From: Saccharopolyspora elongata
Lineage (GTDB): Bacteria > Actinomycetota > Actinomycetes > Mycobacteriales > Pseudonocardiaceae
Length of the DNA stretch: 64,000 nucleotides
NCBI RefSeq assembly: GCF_004348985.1
Contig: NZ_SMKW01000015.1
Location: 62,001-126,000, forward strand
Direction: 5' to 3'
A program made the position numbers and the translations under genes. A model generated the notes under the pieces. It did not search any database. It was not told the origin of the DNA and saw only the letters and a program-made list of their open reading frames with translations. Below, in pieces: positions 33,653-42,450 of the stretch; the first letter of the stretch is position 1; each line of letters begins with the position of its first letter.

Positions 33653-34627
33653 CTACAGCCAGTCCCGCTTCTTGAACAGGGCGTAGATCGCGATGCACAG
33701 CACCACGGTCGCCGACGCCGAGACCCAGAAACCCCACGGCTGCTGGGCACCCGGGTACGGCACGTTCTGCCCGTAGAAGCCGGTGATCGCCGTGGGCACG
33801 GCGATGATCGCGGCCCAGCCGGTGACCTTCTTCATGATCATGTTCAGCCGGTGGCCCTGCAGGTTGAGCTGGGTTTCCCGCACCGTCGTGATCAGGTCCC
33901 GCAGCGACTCGGTCCACTCCGAGGCCCGCAGCACGTGGTCCTGGACGTCGTGGAAGTACGGCGCCAGGGTCTCGTCGACCAGCCGCATGTCCGGCCGCGC
34001 GACCGTGTTCAGCACCTCCCGCATCGGCACGACCGCGCGCCGCATCCGCACCAGGCTCTTGCGCAGGTGCAGCGAGCGCCGTTGCAGGGCGTCGTGGTCC
34101 GGTTTGTCGTTGAACACCAGATCTTCCAGCGCTTCGATCTGGTCGTCCAGCACCTGCGCGGCCTCGAAGTGGCCATCGACGATGTAGTCCAGCAGCCCGT
34201 GCAGCAGGAAACCGGCTCCGCTCTTGGCCAACCCCTCCGGCGCGGTGTCCCAGCGGTGCACGACGGCGTCGATGTCGAAGTGCTCGTCCTTGCGGACCGT
34301 GACCAGCGCGCGGTCGGTGATGAAGGCCGCCAGCTCCGAGGTGCGCAGGTGCCCGGTCTGCGGGTTCATCCGCACCGCGTAGGCGGTGAGCAGCGAGTGG
34401 GCGCGGAAGCACTCCAGCTTGGCCCGCTCCTGGGTGTGGATCGCACCCTCCACCGCCAGTTCGTGCAGCCCGAGCTCTTCGCTGATGGCGGCCAGGTCCT
34501 CGGCCGTGGGTGCGCAGAAGTCCAGCCACACCGTCGCGGCGGTGTCGGCGAGGTGGTCGGAAACGTCGGCTACGGGGAAGTCTTCGGCGTCGAGGATGCC
34601 GTTGCGGTACACGCGGGTGCGAGCCAT
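33653..34627 (-). CDS. corA: CorA-family divalent cation transporter with GQN filter motif
   Basis: This 324-residue protein has a soluble N-terminal domain, a long stalk helix region (HFEAAQVLDDQIEALEDLVF...LRASEWTESLRDLITTVRETQLNLQGHRLN) and two C-terminal membrane helices. The selectivity loop between them reads FYGQNVPYPG instead of the canonical YGMNF. CorA/ZntB proteins form pentameric Mg, Co, Ni or Zn channels; the GQN variant makes the ion uncertain. The basic end ALFKKRDWL is typical. It is divergent from the M50 protease gene. Confidence 0.88.
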   Translation of the reverse strand: MARTRVYRNGILDAEDFPVADVSDHLADTAATVWLDFCAPTAEDLAAISEELGLHELAVEGAIHTQERAKLECFRAHSLLTAYAVRMNPQTGHLRTSELAAFITDRALVTVRKDEHFDIDAVVHRWDTAPEGLAKSGAGFLLHGLLDYIVDGHFEAAQVLDDQIEALEDLVFNDKPDHDALQRRSLHLRKSLVRMRRAVVPMREVLNTVARPDMRLVDETLAPYFHDVQDHVLRASEWTESLRDLITTVRETQLNLQGHRLNMIMKKVTGWAAIIAVPTAITGFYGQNVPYPGAQQPWGFWVSASATVVLCIAIYALFKKRDWL

Positions 34628-34812
34628 GACCGGACAGGCTAGCGATCACACCCCAGAAGACGTGAGGACTTCGTCGAACACGTGATCCAGGAGACACCCT
34701 CCCCACCTGGATCGCGGTTCGTCGCGCTCTCGCACCGCCGCTCCGGCTCGGCGTGATCCTGGGAGCGGGGAGGCACACTGGAGGTGAGGCTCAATCCGGC
34801 AGAGGTGCGGTC

Positions 34813-36003
34813 ATGCGCGGAACGGTCCCGGTGGGACGAGTGGCTGGGGTGCGGATCGGGCTGCACTGGAGCGTGCTCGGCATCGTCGTGCTGGTCGCCA
34901 TCGGGCTGGCGGGCTACCAGCTGCCGCTGGCGTTCCCCGGGCACTCCGCCGTCGGCTACGCGCTGGCCGGGCTGGCCGCCGCGGTCCTCCTGGTCGGTTC
35001 GCTGCTGGCGCACGAACTCGCGCACGCGATCGTGGCCCGCCGCAACGGTGTCGCGGTCGAGGGCATCACGCTGTGGCTGCTGGGCGGGATCGCCCAGTTG
35101 CGGGACGAGGCGCGCAGTCCCGGCGCCGACCTGCGCATATCGATCGTCGGGCCCGTCGCCAGCGCCGTGGTGGGCGTGGCATTCGGGGTGCTGGCCTGGG
35201 GCGCGGCCCGGGTGGGTGCGGGCGGCCTCGTCGTGGGCGTGCTGACCTACCTGGCGTTGCTGAACCTCGTGCTGGCGGTGTTCAACCTCGTTCCGGCCGC
35301 TCCGCTGGACGGCGGCCGCGTGCTGCGCGCCGCGCTGTGGCGATGGCGCGGCGACCGGTTCGAGGCGGCCGCGTGGTCGGCCCGCGCCGGGCTCGGGCTC
35401 GGTGGCCTGCTGGTCGCCGCCGGATTCGCGCAGTCGATCCTCCAGGGACCCGAGGGGATGTGGTGGATCCTGCTGGGGCTCTTCATCGCGAGCATCGCCT
35501 TCGCCGAGGAGCGCCAGGCCCGCGCGGGGATGGCGCTGTCCGGGGTGCTGATGCGGGACGTGATGTCGCATCCGGTCGAGACCGTCGACGGCCGTTCGAC
35601 GACCGGCGAGTTCCTGGACCGCCGCCCCGCGCACGCCAGCTTCCCCGTGGTGCGCGAGGACGGCGGGGTCGACGGACTGGTCTCCCTCCGCCGGATCCGC
35701 TCGCTGACCGCCTGCGGCCAGCCACCCGCCACGCTGCGCGACGCCGCCTGCCCGATGGCCCACGTGCCCACCGCGGCACCGGACGAGCCGCTGGCGGCGG
35801 TCCTGCCCCGGCTGTCGGAGTCCACCGACGGGCACGTCCTGATCTTTGACGCCGGCCGGCTGGTGGGCATCGTCGCGCCGTCGGACATCGACCGCGCCGT
35901 CGCGGCGCGCGGCGTCCACGTCATCCTGCCCGCGACGGTGGAACGCGAAGCGAACCGGCAGGCCCCGCCGCCGAACTGGTGGTATCCCGGCCGGCCGCGC
36001 TGA
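34813..36003 (+). CDS. Site-2-type M50 metalloprotease with C-terminal CBS domains (Rip3-like)
   Basis: A 396-residue membrane protease. The zinc motif HELAH lies in SLLAHELAHAIVARRNGV (about residue 65) and the third ligand in NLVPAAPLDGGRVLRAALWR (about residue 160). About six membrane helices are followed by two CBS domains (LMRDVMSHPVETVDGRSTTGEFL and PDEPLAAVLPRLSESTDGHVLIFDAGRLVGIVAPSDIDRAV). This matches mycobacterial Rip3 (Rv2625c), a DosR-regulated gene. It would cleave membrane proteins, perhaps anti-sigma factors, with CBS domains sensing nucleotides. The ATG at 34813 follows AGAGG. Confidence 0.9.
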   Translation: MRGTVPVGRVAGVRIGLHWSVLGIVVLVAIGLAGYQLPLAFPGHSAVGYALAGLAAAVLLVGSLLAHELAHAIVARRNGVAVEGITLWLLGGIAQLRDEARSPGADLRISIVGPVASAVVGVAFGVLAWGAARVGAGGLVVGVLTYLALLNLVLAVFNLVPAAPLDGGRVLRAALWRWRGDRFEAAAWSARAGLGLGGLLVAAGFAQSILQGPEGMWWILLGLFIASIAFAEERQARAGMALSGVLMRDVMSHPVETVDGRSTTGEFLDRRPAHASFPVVREDGGVDGLVSLRRIRSLTACGQPPATLRDAACPMAHVPTAAPDEPLAAVLPRLSESTDGHVLIFDAGRLVGIVAPSDIDRAVAARGVHVILPATVEREANRQAPPPNWWYPGRPR

Positions 36004-36007
36004 CCGC

Positions 36008-37324
36008 TCACAACGCCTGTTCCAGCCGGTGCCGGACGGATTCGGCGGACCGCAGCAGCATCGGCGTCGCGTGCACCTCGACCGGCTCGGGGCCGACGAG
36101 CCGACGGGCCGGTTCGGGCAGCCACCGGAGGTCGTGCTCGAACCGGCGCTGCGCCGCCCGGACCGCCTCCGGCTGATCCACCCGCGCGCCACCGCGCATG
36201 GCGGGCTCCAGGAGCGGTTCACGGCCCGCTGGCGGGTCCTCGGTGCGCAGTGCGAGCAGGTCGGGCTGTCCGGGCTCGCCGCGGTAGACCTGTTTCGCGC
36301 CAGGCGCGGTCAGCTTGCCCACGGACAGCTTCATCACCGGCGTCCCGCCGTATTCGACCAGCTTGTAGGCGCTGTCCAGGGACGGCGCGTCGGCGGAAAC
36401 GCCCATCTTGGTGCCCACGCCGAACATGTCGATCGGTGCGGCGGCGAGTTCGGCGAGCGCGTGTTCGTCGAGCCCGCCGCTGGCCATGATCCGGGCACCC
36501 GGGAATCCCGCGTCATCCAGCAACCGTCGCGCCTGCACCGCCAGCGCGCCGAGGTCGCCGGAATCCAGGCGGATCCCGATGCGGCTGCCGGCGGGAAGCT
36601 CCCTCGCGACGTCGATCGCGGCGCGCACGCCGTGCAGGGTGTCGTAGGTGTCGACCAGGAACACCACGGCATCAGGGAAATCGGCGGCGAACGCGCGGAA
36701 CGCGGTGCGCTCGTCGGGGAACGCCTCGACGTAGGAGTGCGCCATCGTCCCGGCCGCCCACAGCCCGAACTCGCGTGCTGCCGCGACGTAGCTGGTGCCC
36801 GCGAACCCGGCGATGGCCGAGGCACGAGCGACCGCCCGGGCCGCCCCCAGCCCGTGCGTGCGGCGGGCGGCGAAGTCGACCAGGTCCGCGTGCGGCGCGG
36901 CGATCCGGCAGCGGGCCGCCTTGGCCGCCACCGCCGTCTGGAACGTCGCGAAGTTCAGCAGCGCCGTCTCCACCAGCTGCGCCTGCGGCAGCGGCGCCGT
37001 GACCTCCAGGAGGGGTTCACCGGCGAAGACCACCCGGCCCTCGGGCACGGCCAGCACGTCGCCGGTGAAGCGCAGTTCCGCCAGCGCGGCCAGATCGCCT
37101 TCCGGCAGGTGCACGACGTCGCCGAGGTAGGCCAGGTCTTCGGCGGCGAAATGCAGCCGTTCCAGGAAGTCCAGGCAGTCGGCGAGCCCCGCGGCCACCA
37201 GGAATCCGCGCTCGCGCGGCAGTTCCCGCACGAACAGGCTGAACGTCGCGGGCAACGTCATGCCCCGGCGCAGATAGCCGGCCGCCATCCTGATCTCGTA
37301 GAGATCGGTGCACAGACCCGTCAT
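36008..37324 (-). CDS. pncB: Nicotinate phosphoribosyltransferase
   Basis: This 438-residue enzyme makes nicotinate mononucleotide from nicotinate and PRPP in NAD salvage. Marks are LCTDLYEIRMAAGYLRRGM at the N-terminus, FAARRTHG (with the His autophosphorylation/active-site segment), GTMAHSYVEAF, VDTYDTLHGV, IRLDSGDLGAL and MFGVGTKMGVS. Length is normal. It converges on the protease gene (four-base gap) and is divergent from a universal stress protein gene; mycobacterial pncB2 is in the DosR dormancy regulon with USPs, and a palindrome lies between the two genes here. Confidence 0.94.
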   Translation of the reverse strand: MTGLCTDLYEIRMAAGYLRRGMTLPATFSLFVRELPRERGFLVAAGLADCLDFLERLHFAAEDLAYLGDVVHLPEGDLAALAELRFTGDVLAVPEGRVVFAGEPLLEVTAPLPQAQLVETALLNFATFQTAVAAKAARCRIAAPHADLVDFAARRTHGLGAARAVARASAIAGFAGTSYVAAAREFGLWAAGTMAHSYVEAFPDERTAFRAFAADFPDAVVFLVDTYDTLHGVRAAIDVARELPAGSRIGIRLDSGDLGALAVQARRLLDDAGFPGARIMASGGLDEHALAELAAAPIDMFGVGTKMGVSADAPSLDSAYKLVEYGGTPVMKLSVGKLTAPGAKQVYRGEPGQPDLLALRTEDPPAGREPLLEPAMRGGARVDQPEAVRAAQRRFEHDLRWLPEPARRLVGPEPVEVHATPMLLRSAESVRHRLEQAL

Positions 37325-37417
37325 CGCCGCGGTCGCCTCCCGGATCGACGGTTGCGCCCGCCGCGCCGCCCCGTCCAGAGGAGATGGTCACCAGGGGCGC
37401 GCTCCCGTACGCGCCGG

Positions 37418-37435
37418 TAGGGCCGATCGGCCCTA
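37418..37435. promoter_or_regulatory. Perfect 18-bp palindrome between pncB and USP, DosR/OsdR-like
   Basis: TAGGGCCGATCGGCCCTA is centred about 65 bases upstream of the USP start and about 100 bases upstream of pncB. GGGnC...GnCCC dyads of this size are the binding pattern of DosR/DevR-type dormancy regulators. Its position between two genes of the kind DosR controls strengthens the case; the regulator itself is not in the window. Confidence 0.65.
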
Positions 37436-37491
37436 GCGGCACGCCCGTCCTGCTGGCACGGTCGCGCAGGAACCTCGTGGGGGCGCGGAGC

Positions 37492-38310
37492 ATGGCTCGA
37501 GAAGAACAGTCCGTCGTGGTCGGAGTGGACGGCTCCGGCGCATCGGCGCGGGCGGCGCTCTGGGCGGCCGCGGAAGCCGTTCGGTTGTCGGTTCCGCTGC
37601 GGCTCGTGCTGGTCAGCGACGATCCGGCGCGGGAGCCCTACGCCAAGGAGCTGGTCCACGACATCGACGCCCGCTGCCGGCACGCCGCCGGCGAGCTGGA
37701 CATCGTCGACGAGGTCGCCTACGGCCATCCCGCCGCGGAGCTGGTGCACCGGTCGGAATCCGCCCGGCTGCTGGTGGTGGGTTCCCACGGGCACGGCGCC
37801 CTCCGAGGCGCGCTGCTCGGTTCGATAAGCGCTGCGGTGGCCGCGCACGCCACGTCGCCGGTCGTCGTGGTGCGCGGTGTGGGCCCGGCGAAGTCCGGCC
37901 CGGTCGTCGTCGGGGTCGACGACTCGCCGGGCAGCCGGACCGCCCTGCACTACGCCTTCGACGCCGCCAACCGGCGGAGCAGCGAACTGGTCGCCGTGCA
38001 GGCGCTGCCGAACAGCTACTTCACCCCCGGACCCCACGACGGCCCGGACCGCGACAAGCTGTTCACCCAGGCCGAACTGCGCCTCGCCGAGCAGGTGTCG
38101 GCCTGGAGCGACGCCTACCCGGAGGTCGCCGTGCGCCGGATCGTGTCGAACGTCCCGCCGGTGACGGCCCTGTGCGACGCCGCCCAGCACGCGCAGCTGC
38201 TGGTGGTCGGCCAGCGCGGGCGCGGAGGATTCACCGCGCTGCGGCTGGGTTCGGTGGCGAGAGGCGTCCTGCACCGCGCGCCGTGCCCGGTCGCGGTGGT
38301 TCCCCGCTGA
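37492..38310 (+). CDS. Universal stress protein with two USP domains
   Basis: A 272-residue tandem USP. Domain 1 begins SVVVGVDGSGASARAAL and has the ATP-binding GSHGHGALRGALLGSISAAVAAHATSPVVVV; domain 2 begins GPVVVGVDDSPGSRTALHYA and has VVGQRGRGGFTALRLGSVARGVLHRAPCPVAVV. Both G2xG9xG(S/T) motifs are present, so ATP binding is expected, as for Rv2623. The ATG at 37492 follows a GGAG and avoids translating the palindrome at 37418. Probably induced in hypoxia or stationary phase (inference). Confidence 0.93.
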   Translation: MAREEQSVVVGVDGSGASARAALWAAAEAVRLSVPLRLVLVSDDPAREPYAKELVHDIDARCRHAAGELDIVDEVAYGHPAAELVHRSESARLLVVGSHGHGALRGALLGSISAAVAAHATSPVVVVRGVGPAKSGPVVVGVDDSPGSRTALHYAFDAANRRSSELVAVQALPNSYFTPGPHDGPDRDKLFTQAELRLAEQVSAWSDAYPEVAVRRIVSNVPPVTALCDAAQHAQLLVVGQRGRGGFTALRLGSVARGVLHRAPCPVAVVPR

Positions 38311-38735
38311 CCACAGTGGATGGCCGCGCGCGAACCCGCCCTGGCCGAAAAGGGAGATTCGGTCGATCTCACGGGCGAAATCCGACCGCGCGACACTGCC
38401 GGAACTCCCTAGCCCAGCCGGAGCTCTCGTGATCGACCCGTGACTTCCGTCGGCCGGAAACGCCCAATTTCAGGCGAAACCGGATCCGCCTGCTGAAGAC
38501 GCCGGTGGCGATTTCGCGCGAAATCGCCATCCCTCCCCCACGTGAAATGCCGATTTCGCGCGAAATCAGCGCCCGGCACAGGCGGCCGCGGCGCCGCCTG
38601 TCGCACCTCTGGTGCAGGATGGCCCGGCAGGGTCTCGAGCGGGTACGGCGACGCACTCCGGCTTGAGGTCCTCCGGGGCGACCGGCGATGATCTTGCTCC
38701 GGCCCCGTTGCCATCCCGACACGTGAGGACTGCCG
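38311..38735. other. Intergenic region holding a double palindrome
   Basis: About 425 bases. It contains the third double palindrome element and the symporter promoter. Nothing else is supported. Confidence 0.55.
38506..38567. repeat. Double palindrome element, copy 3
   Basis: A perfect 24-bp palindrome (38506-38529) and GATTTCGCGCGAAATC (38552-38567), centres 42 bp apart. It lies about 200 bases past the USP gene and 170 before the next start. Confidence 0.85.
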
Positions 38736-40067
38736 ATGACCACCCACGACGGCGAAGCCGCGTTACCGACGCGCCGGATCGCGCTCGCTTCCTTCGCCGG
38801 CACGACGATCGAGTTCTACGACTTCTTCATCTACGGCACCGCGGCCGCGCTGGTGTTCCCCAAGGTCTTCTTCCCCGCGCTCGGCACCGCGGCGGGCACG
38901 ATCGCCTCGCTCGCCTCGGTCGCGGTGGCGTTCGTCGCCCGCCCACTGGGCTCCGCGCTGTTCGGCCACCTCGGAGACCGGTTGGGGCGCAAGCGGACCC
39001 TGGTCTACACGCTGCTGCTGATGGGGTTTTCGACCGTAGCCATCGGCGCGCTGCCGGGCTCGGCGACGCTCGGAATCGCCGCGCCGGTCATCCTCATGGT
39101 CCTGCGGTTCATGCAGGGCGTCGCGGTGGGTGGCGAATGGGGCGGCGCGGCCCTGCTGGCGGTGGAGTACGCCCCGCCCGGCAAGCACGGCCGCTTCGGG
39201 ATGTTCCCGCAGCTCGGTCCCGGCACGGCCTTCGGCCTGAGCAGCGCGACCTTCCTGGCGGTCGAGCTGGTGCTGAGCCCGGACGCGTTCCTGGCCTGGG
39301 GCTGGCGAATCCCGTTCCTGCTCAGCGCCCTGCTGGTCGGCATCGGCCTCTACGTGCGGCTGCGGATTGAGGAGACCCCGGTCTTCCGCGAGCTGCACGC
39401 CGAGCGGGAACGCCGGATCCGGGACGCCGCGCCGCTGCGCGCCGCGTTCGGCCGCGACACCCGGCTGATCCTGCTCGCCGGGGGCACCGTGGCCGCGGCG
39501 TTCGCGCTGAACTACATGGGCACCGTTTACCTCACCACCTACGGCAGCACGGTGCTGGCGATCCCGCGCCCGACCATGCTCGCGCTCGGCGTGGTCGGCG
39601 GGATCGTGCTGGCCGCGGCCACGGCGGCCGGTGCGGCCGCATCGGACCGGTTCGGCAGGCGCCGCGTGGTCCTCGTCGGGAACGTGGTCACCTTCGCCTG
39701 CGGGCTGATCGCCTTCCCGGTCATCGACACCGCGAACACCGCGCTCGTCGGGATCGGCCTGTGCCTGCTGATGATCGGGGGCGGGATCGTCCTCGGCCCG
39801 GCGGCCGCCTACCTAGCCGAGCTGTTCGCCACCGGGCACCGCTACACCGCGGCGGGCATGAGCTACAACGTGGCGACCATCATCGGCGGCGGTGTGCCGC
39901 CCGTCCTCGCCGCGGGCCTGGCCGCCGCGTACGGCAGCAACGCCATCGGGGTGATGCTAGGGGTGTACGACGTGCTGAGCATCGTCTGCGGCCTGCTGCT
40001 GCCGGAAACGAAGGAGCGCTCACTCCGCCGGATCGACGCCCCGGCGCACTCGCTCGCACAGCAGTAG
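38736..40067 (+). CDS. MHS-family MFS transporter
   Basis: A 443-residue 12-helix symporter. MHS marks are FAGTTIEFYDFFIYGTAAALVFPKVFFP, LFGHLGDRLGRKRTLVYTLLLMG, RFMQGVAVGGEWGGAALLAVEYAP and AWGWRIPFLLSALLVGIGLYVRLRIEETPVF. It would import a small organic acid or similar metabolite with protons. It stands alone and ends in a strong shared terminator, so no substrate is suggested by neighbours. Confidence 0.9.
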   Translation: MTTHDGEAALPTRRIALASFAGTTIEFYDFFIYGTAAALVFPKVFFPALGTAAGTIASLASVAVAFVARPLGSALFGHLGDRLGRKRTLVYTLLLMGFSTVAIGALPGSATLGIAAPVILMVLRFMQGVAVGGEWGGAALLAVEYAPPGKHGRFGMFPQLGPGTAFGLSSATFLAVELVLSPDAFLAWGWRIPFLLSALLVGIGLYVRLRIEETPVFRELHAERERRIRDAAPLRAAFGRDTRLILLAGGTVAAAFALNYMGTVYLTTYGSTVLAIPRPTMLALGVVGGIVLAAATAAGAAASDRFGRRRVVLVGNVVTFACGLIAFPVIDTANTALVGIGLCLLMIGGGIVLGPAAAYLAELFATGHRYTAAGMSYNVATIIGGGVPPVLAAGLAAAYGSNAIGVMLGVYDVLSIVCGLLLPETKERSLRRIDAPAHSLAQQ

Positions 40068-40073
40068 GAACGT

Positions 40074-40117
40074 CCACAGTGGGCGGATCCGAAGACTCTC
40101 GGGTCCGCCCACTGTGG
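40074..40117. terminator. Bidirectional terminator between MHS symporter and yczE
   Basis: CCACAGTGGGCGGATCC (40074-40090) pairs with GGGTCCGCCCACTGTGG (40101-40117) with one mismatch. It fills the gap between convergent stops. Confidence 0.88.
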
Positions 40118-40792
40118 TCACTCGTGGTCGCCGGCGAGGCGAACGGTCGTGAAGCGCAGGAAGTTCTGCACCATCGGGCCCATGCAGAACGCGATCAGCA
40201 GCGTGCCGAAGCCGACCGTGCCGCCCAGGATCCAGCCGGCGGCCAGGACGACCACCTCGATCCCGGTGCGGACCATCCAGATCGGCCTGCCGGTGATGCG
40301 CACCGCGCCGGTCATCAGCCCGTCCCGCGGCCCCGAACCGAACCTGGCCCCCAGGTAGACGGCGTCGAAGAAGGTCAGCATCAGCAGCCCGAGGACGAAG
40401 TAGCCGAGCTGCTGCGGCAGCGAAGCGGGCATCGGCAAGAAGGAAGCCGCGACGTCCGCGGACGTTCCGACCAGGACGACGTTCAGGAAGGTGCCGACCC
40501 CCGGCAGTTCCCGGAGCGGGATCCAGCAGAGCAGCACGGCGACGGCCGTCAGGTTCGTCGCCCAGCCGAACGTCATCCCCGAGCGCAGCGAGATGCCCTC
40601 CGCCAGAACGCTCCAGCTCGAAGCCCCCAGCGACGACTGGACCAGGAACGTGAGGGACGTGCCGTACCCGATCAGCCCCACGACCAGCTGCGGGAACCGC
40701 CACGCCTTCTTCTCGGCGCGGAGCTGCTCGGCGGCCGTCATCCGGCGGGCCACCGAATGGCGGCGGCTTTTCGGTTGCGAGATCGAAGCCAC
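40118..40792 (-). CDS. yczE: YczE/YitT-like integral membrane protein
   Basis: A 224-residue protein with five or six membrane segments (FPQLVVGLIGYGTSLTFLVQSSLGASSWSVLAEGIS, NLTAVAVLLCWIPL, LGYFVLGLLMLTFFDAVYLGARFGSGPRDGLMTG, IEVVVLAAGWILGGTVGFGTLLIAFCMGPMVQ). This is the YczE family, of unknown transport role, typically divergent from a MocR regulator of the YczR subgroup, as here. The GTG at 40792 follows GAGG; an upstream ATG at 40843 lacks a site and overlaps the operator. Confidence 0.85.
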   Translation of the reverse strand: MASISQPKSRRHSVARRMTAAEQLRAEKKAWRFPQLVVGLIGYGTSLTFLVQSSLGASSWSVLAEGISLRSGMTFGWATNLTAVAVLLCWIPLRELPGVGTFLNVVLVGTSADVAASFLPMPASLPQQLGYFVLGLLMLTFFDAVYLGARFGSGPRDGLMTGAVRITGRPIWMVRTGIEVVVLAAGWILGGTVGFGTLLIAFCMGPMVQNFLRFTTVRLAGDHE

Positions 40793-40841
40793 GGGTGTCC
40801 TCAACGTCGGTTCTGGATCAACGCCGACGATCGTGCCCGCC

Positions 40842-40882
40842 ATCTGGCATCGGATGAAAGGGCCAGATCGTAGACTCTGGCC
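40842..40882. promoter_or_regulatory. YczR-type operator in the yczE/yczR divergent promoter
   Basis: TCTGGCA (40843-40849) and TCTGGCC (40876-40882) are direct repeats about three helical turns apart, with an inverted GGCCAGA at 40861-40867 between them. MocR regulators commonly bind such direct repeats with an added inverted half-site. The last copy ends two bases before the yczR start, so the transcript may be nearly leaderless. Confidence 0.6.
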
Positions 40883-40884
40883 TC

Positions 40885-42270
40885 ATGCACACGAGCAGCC
40901 ACGCGCTCGCCCGGCTGTTGGGCGACTGGTCCGCGGGCCCGGGGCCCGCGCATCGCCGGCTCTCCGACCTGATCCGCCTGCTGATCCTCGACGGCCGCCT
41001 CCCGCTGGCCACCACGATGCCGGGCGAGCGAGATCTGGCCGCGGTGCTCGGGATCAGCCGCACCACGGTGGCCACGGCCTACGCCGCGCTGCGCGAGCAG
41101 GGCTATCTCAGCGCTCGCGCTCGCTCGCGCAGCCGGACCCGGGTTCCGCCGGGCGGGGACCGACCGGAGCCGGACACCACCGGCCGGGACCTGATCGACT
41201 TCTCCCACGCGGCCCCGCCCGCTCCCGGCGAGGCCCTGCACCAGGCGTACCGCCGGGCGCTGGACCAGCTCCCCCGCCACCTGCCGCGCCACGGCTATTC
41301 GCAGCTCGGGCTGCCCGAGCTGCGCACCGCCATCGCCCGGCGGTACACCGACCGCGGGCTGTCGACGACCCCGGACCAGGTCCTGATCACCAGCGGCGCG
41401 CAGCACGCCCTCGGGCTGATCGCGCGCACGCTGCTGCGAGACCGGGTCGTCGTCGAGCACCCCACCTATCCGCATGCGCTGCAGGTCTTCCGCGCGACCG
41501 GGTGCCGGGTCGTTCCGGTCCCGGTCACCGACACCGGGTGGGACGTCGAGAGCCTGTCCGCGGCCACCCGCGGCGCCGCGATGGCCTACCTCCTGCCGGA
41601 CTTCCACAACCCGACCGGCCTCTGCCTGCCCGAGCGGGACCGGGCGGAGCTGCGGCCGGGCTGTCCGGTGGTGGTGGACGAGACGATGGCGGAGCTCGCC
41701 CTCGACGTCGATCCGCCGGTTCCGCTGGCCGCGCACCGCAACGGCGTCATCTCGATCGGCTCGGCGGCCAAGACCTTCTGGGGCGGCCTGCGGGTCGGGT
41801 GGATCCGCGCCGACGCCGATCTCGTCCAGCGGCTCGGGCAGGCGCGGTCCGGGATCGACCTCGGCACGCCGGTGGTGGAACAGCTCGCGTGCGCCGAGCT
41901 GCTGGGCGAGATCGACAGGCTCCTGCCGGACCGGCTTGCCGACCTCCGGCTGCGCCGTGGCCTGCTGCTGGACCTGCTGGCCGCGCGCCTGCCCGACTGG
42001 ACGACCAGCCCGTCCGCGGGCGGCTTGTCGGTGTGGGCGCGGCTCCCCCAGCCGGCGAGCTCGGCGCTGGCCGCCGTGGCCCCGGAGTTCGGCGTGCGCC
42101 TGGCGGCCGGGCCGCGGTTCGGGATCGGCGGCGCGTTCGAGAGCTTCGTGCGACTGCCCTACTCGCTGGACGCCGCGGCGATGACGGCGGGGATCGACGG
42201 CATCGCCGAGGCTTTCGCGGCCGTGCAGGCCGGGCGACGCGCCGACACGCCACCGGCCGCGCTGGCCTGA
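40885..42270 (+). CDS. yczR: MocR-type (GntR-aminotransferase) regulator, YczR subgroup
   Basis: A 461-residue PLP-dependent transcription factor. The GntR winged helix spans about residues 15-85 (PAHRRLSDLIRLLILDGRLPLATTMPGERDLAAVLGISRTTVATAYAALREQGYL); an aminotransferase class I fold follows with SGAQHALGLIARTLL and the PLP lysine in SIGSAAKTFWGGLRVGW. It is divergent from yczE, the pairing known for this subgroup, and likely regulates it in response to a PLP-reactive amino compound. Confidence 0.92.
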   Translation: MHTSSHALARLLGDWSAGPGPAHRRLSDLIRLLILDGRLPLATTMPGERDLAAVLGISRTTVATAYAALREQGYLSARARSRSRTRVPPGGDRPEPDTTGRDLIDFSHAAPPAPGEALHQAYRRALDQLPRHLPRHGYSQLGLPELRTAIARRYTDRGLSTTPDQVLITSGAQHALGLIARTLLRDRVVVEHPTYPHALQVFRATGCRVVPVPVTDTGWDVESLSAATRGAAMAYLLPDFHNPTGLCLPERDRAELRPGCPVVVDETMAELALDVDPPVPLAAHRNGVISIGSAAKTFWGGLRVGWIRADADLVQRLGQARSGIDLGTPVVEQLACAELLGEIDRLLPDRLADLRLRRGLLLDLLAARLPDWTTSPSAGGLSVWARLPQPASSALAAVAPEFGVRLAAGPRFGIGGAFESFVRLPYSLDAAAMTAGIDGIAEAFAAVQAGRRADTPPAALA

Positions 42271-42326
42271 CTCAGAGGCCGTTTCGGAATGGCCACGCCG
42301 ACTCACCGCGAAGGCCCTCGGCGCCG

Positions 42327-42397
42327 ATGGCGGTTTCGCGCGAAACCGCCATTCCACGTGGGGCAGGGCGCCGGTTTCGCGCGAAACCGGCGCCCTG
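42327..42397. repeat. Double palindrome element, copy 4 (GTTTCGCGCGAAAC type)
   Basis: A 26-bp perfect palindrome (42327-42352) and a 34-bp perfect palindrome (42364-42397), both with the core GGTTTCGCGCGAAACC. Centres are 41 bp apart. It lies between convergent yczR and SARP genes. Compared with other copies, both arms changed A to G and T to C together, keeping symmetry. Confidence 0.87.
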
Positions 42398-42450
42398 CTC
42401 ACCGGGCGGCCACGTCCACACGTGCCCGCACACCACTCGGAAACGACTCC

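Noticed and set aside
37384-37491. Upstream start for the universal stress protein
   Set aside because: It would translate the perfect palindrome and add 36 residues before the USP domain; the ATG at 37492 has a better site.
42271-42300. CAGAGGCCGTTTCGGAATGGCC as a solo end of the MITE family
   Set aside because: It resembles the GAGGC-TTTC terminal sequence for about 12 bases, but no partner end or core is nearby.
42327-42397. GTTTCGCGCGAAAC as a true parS site
   Set aside because: parS is GTTTCACGTGAAAC; two central positions differ and no parAB genes are near. Kept only as a resemblance.
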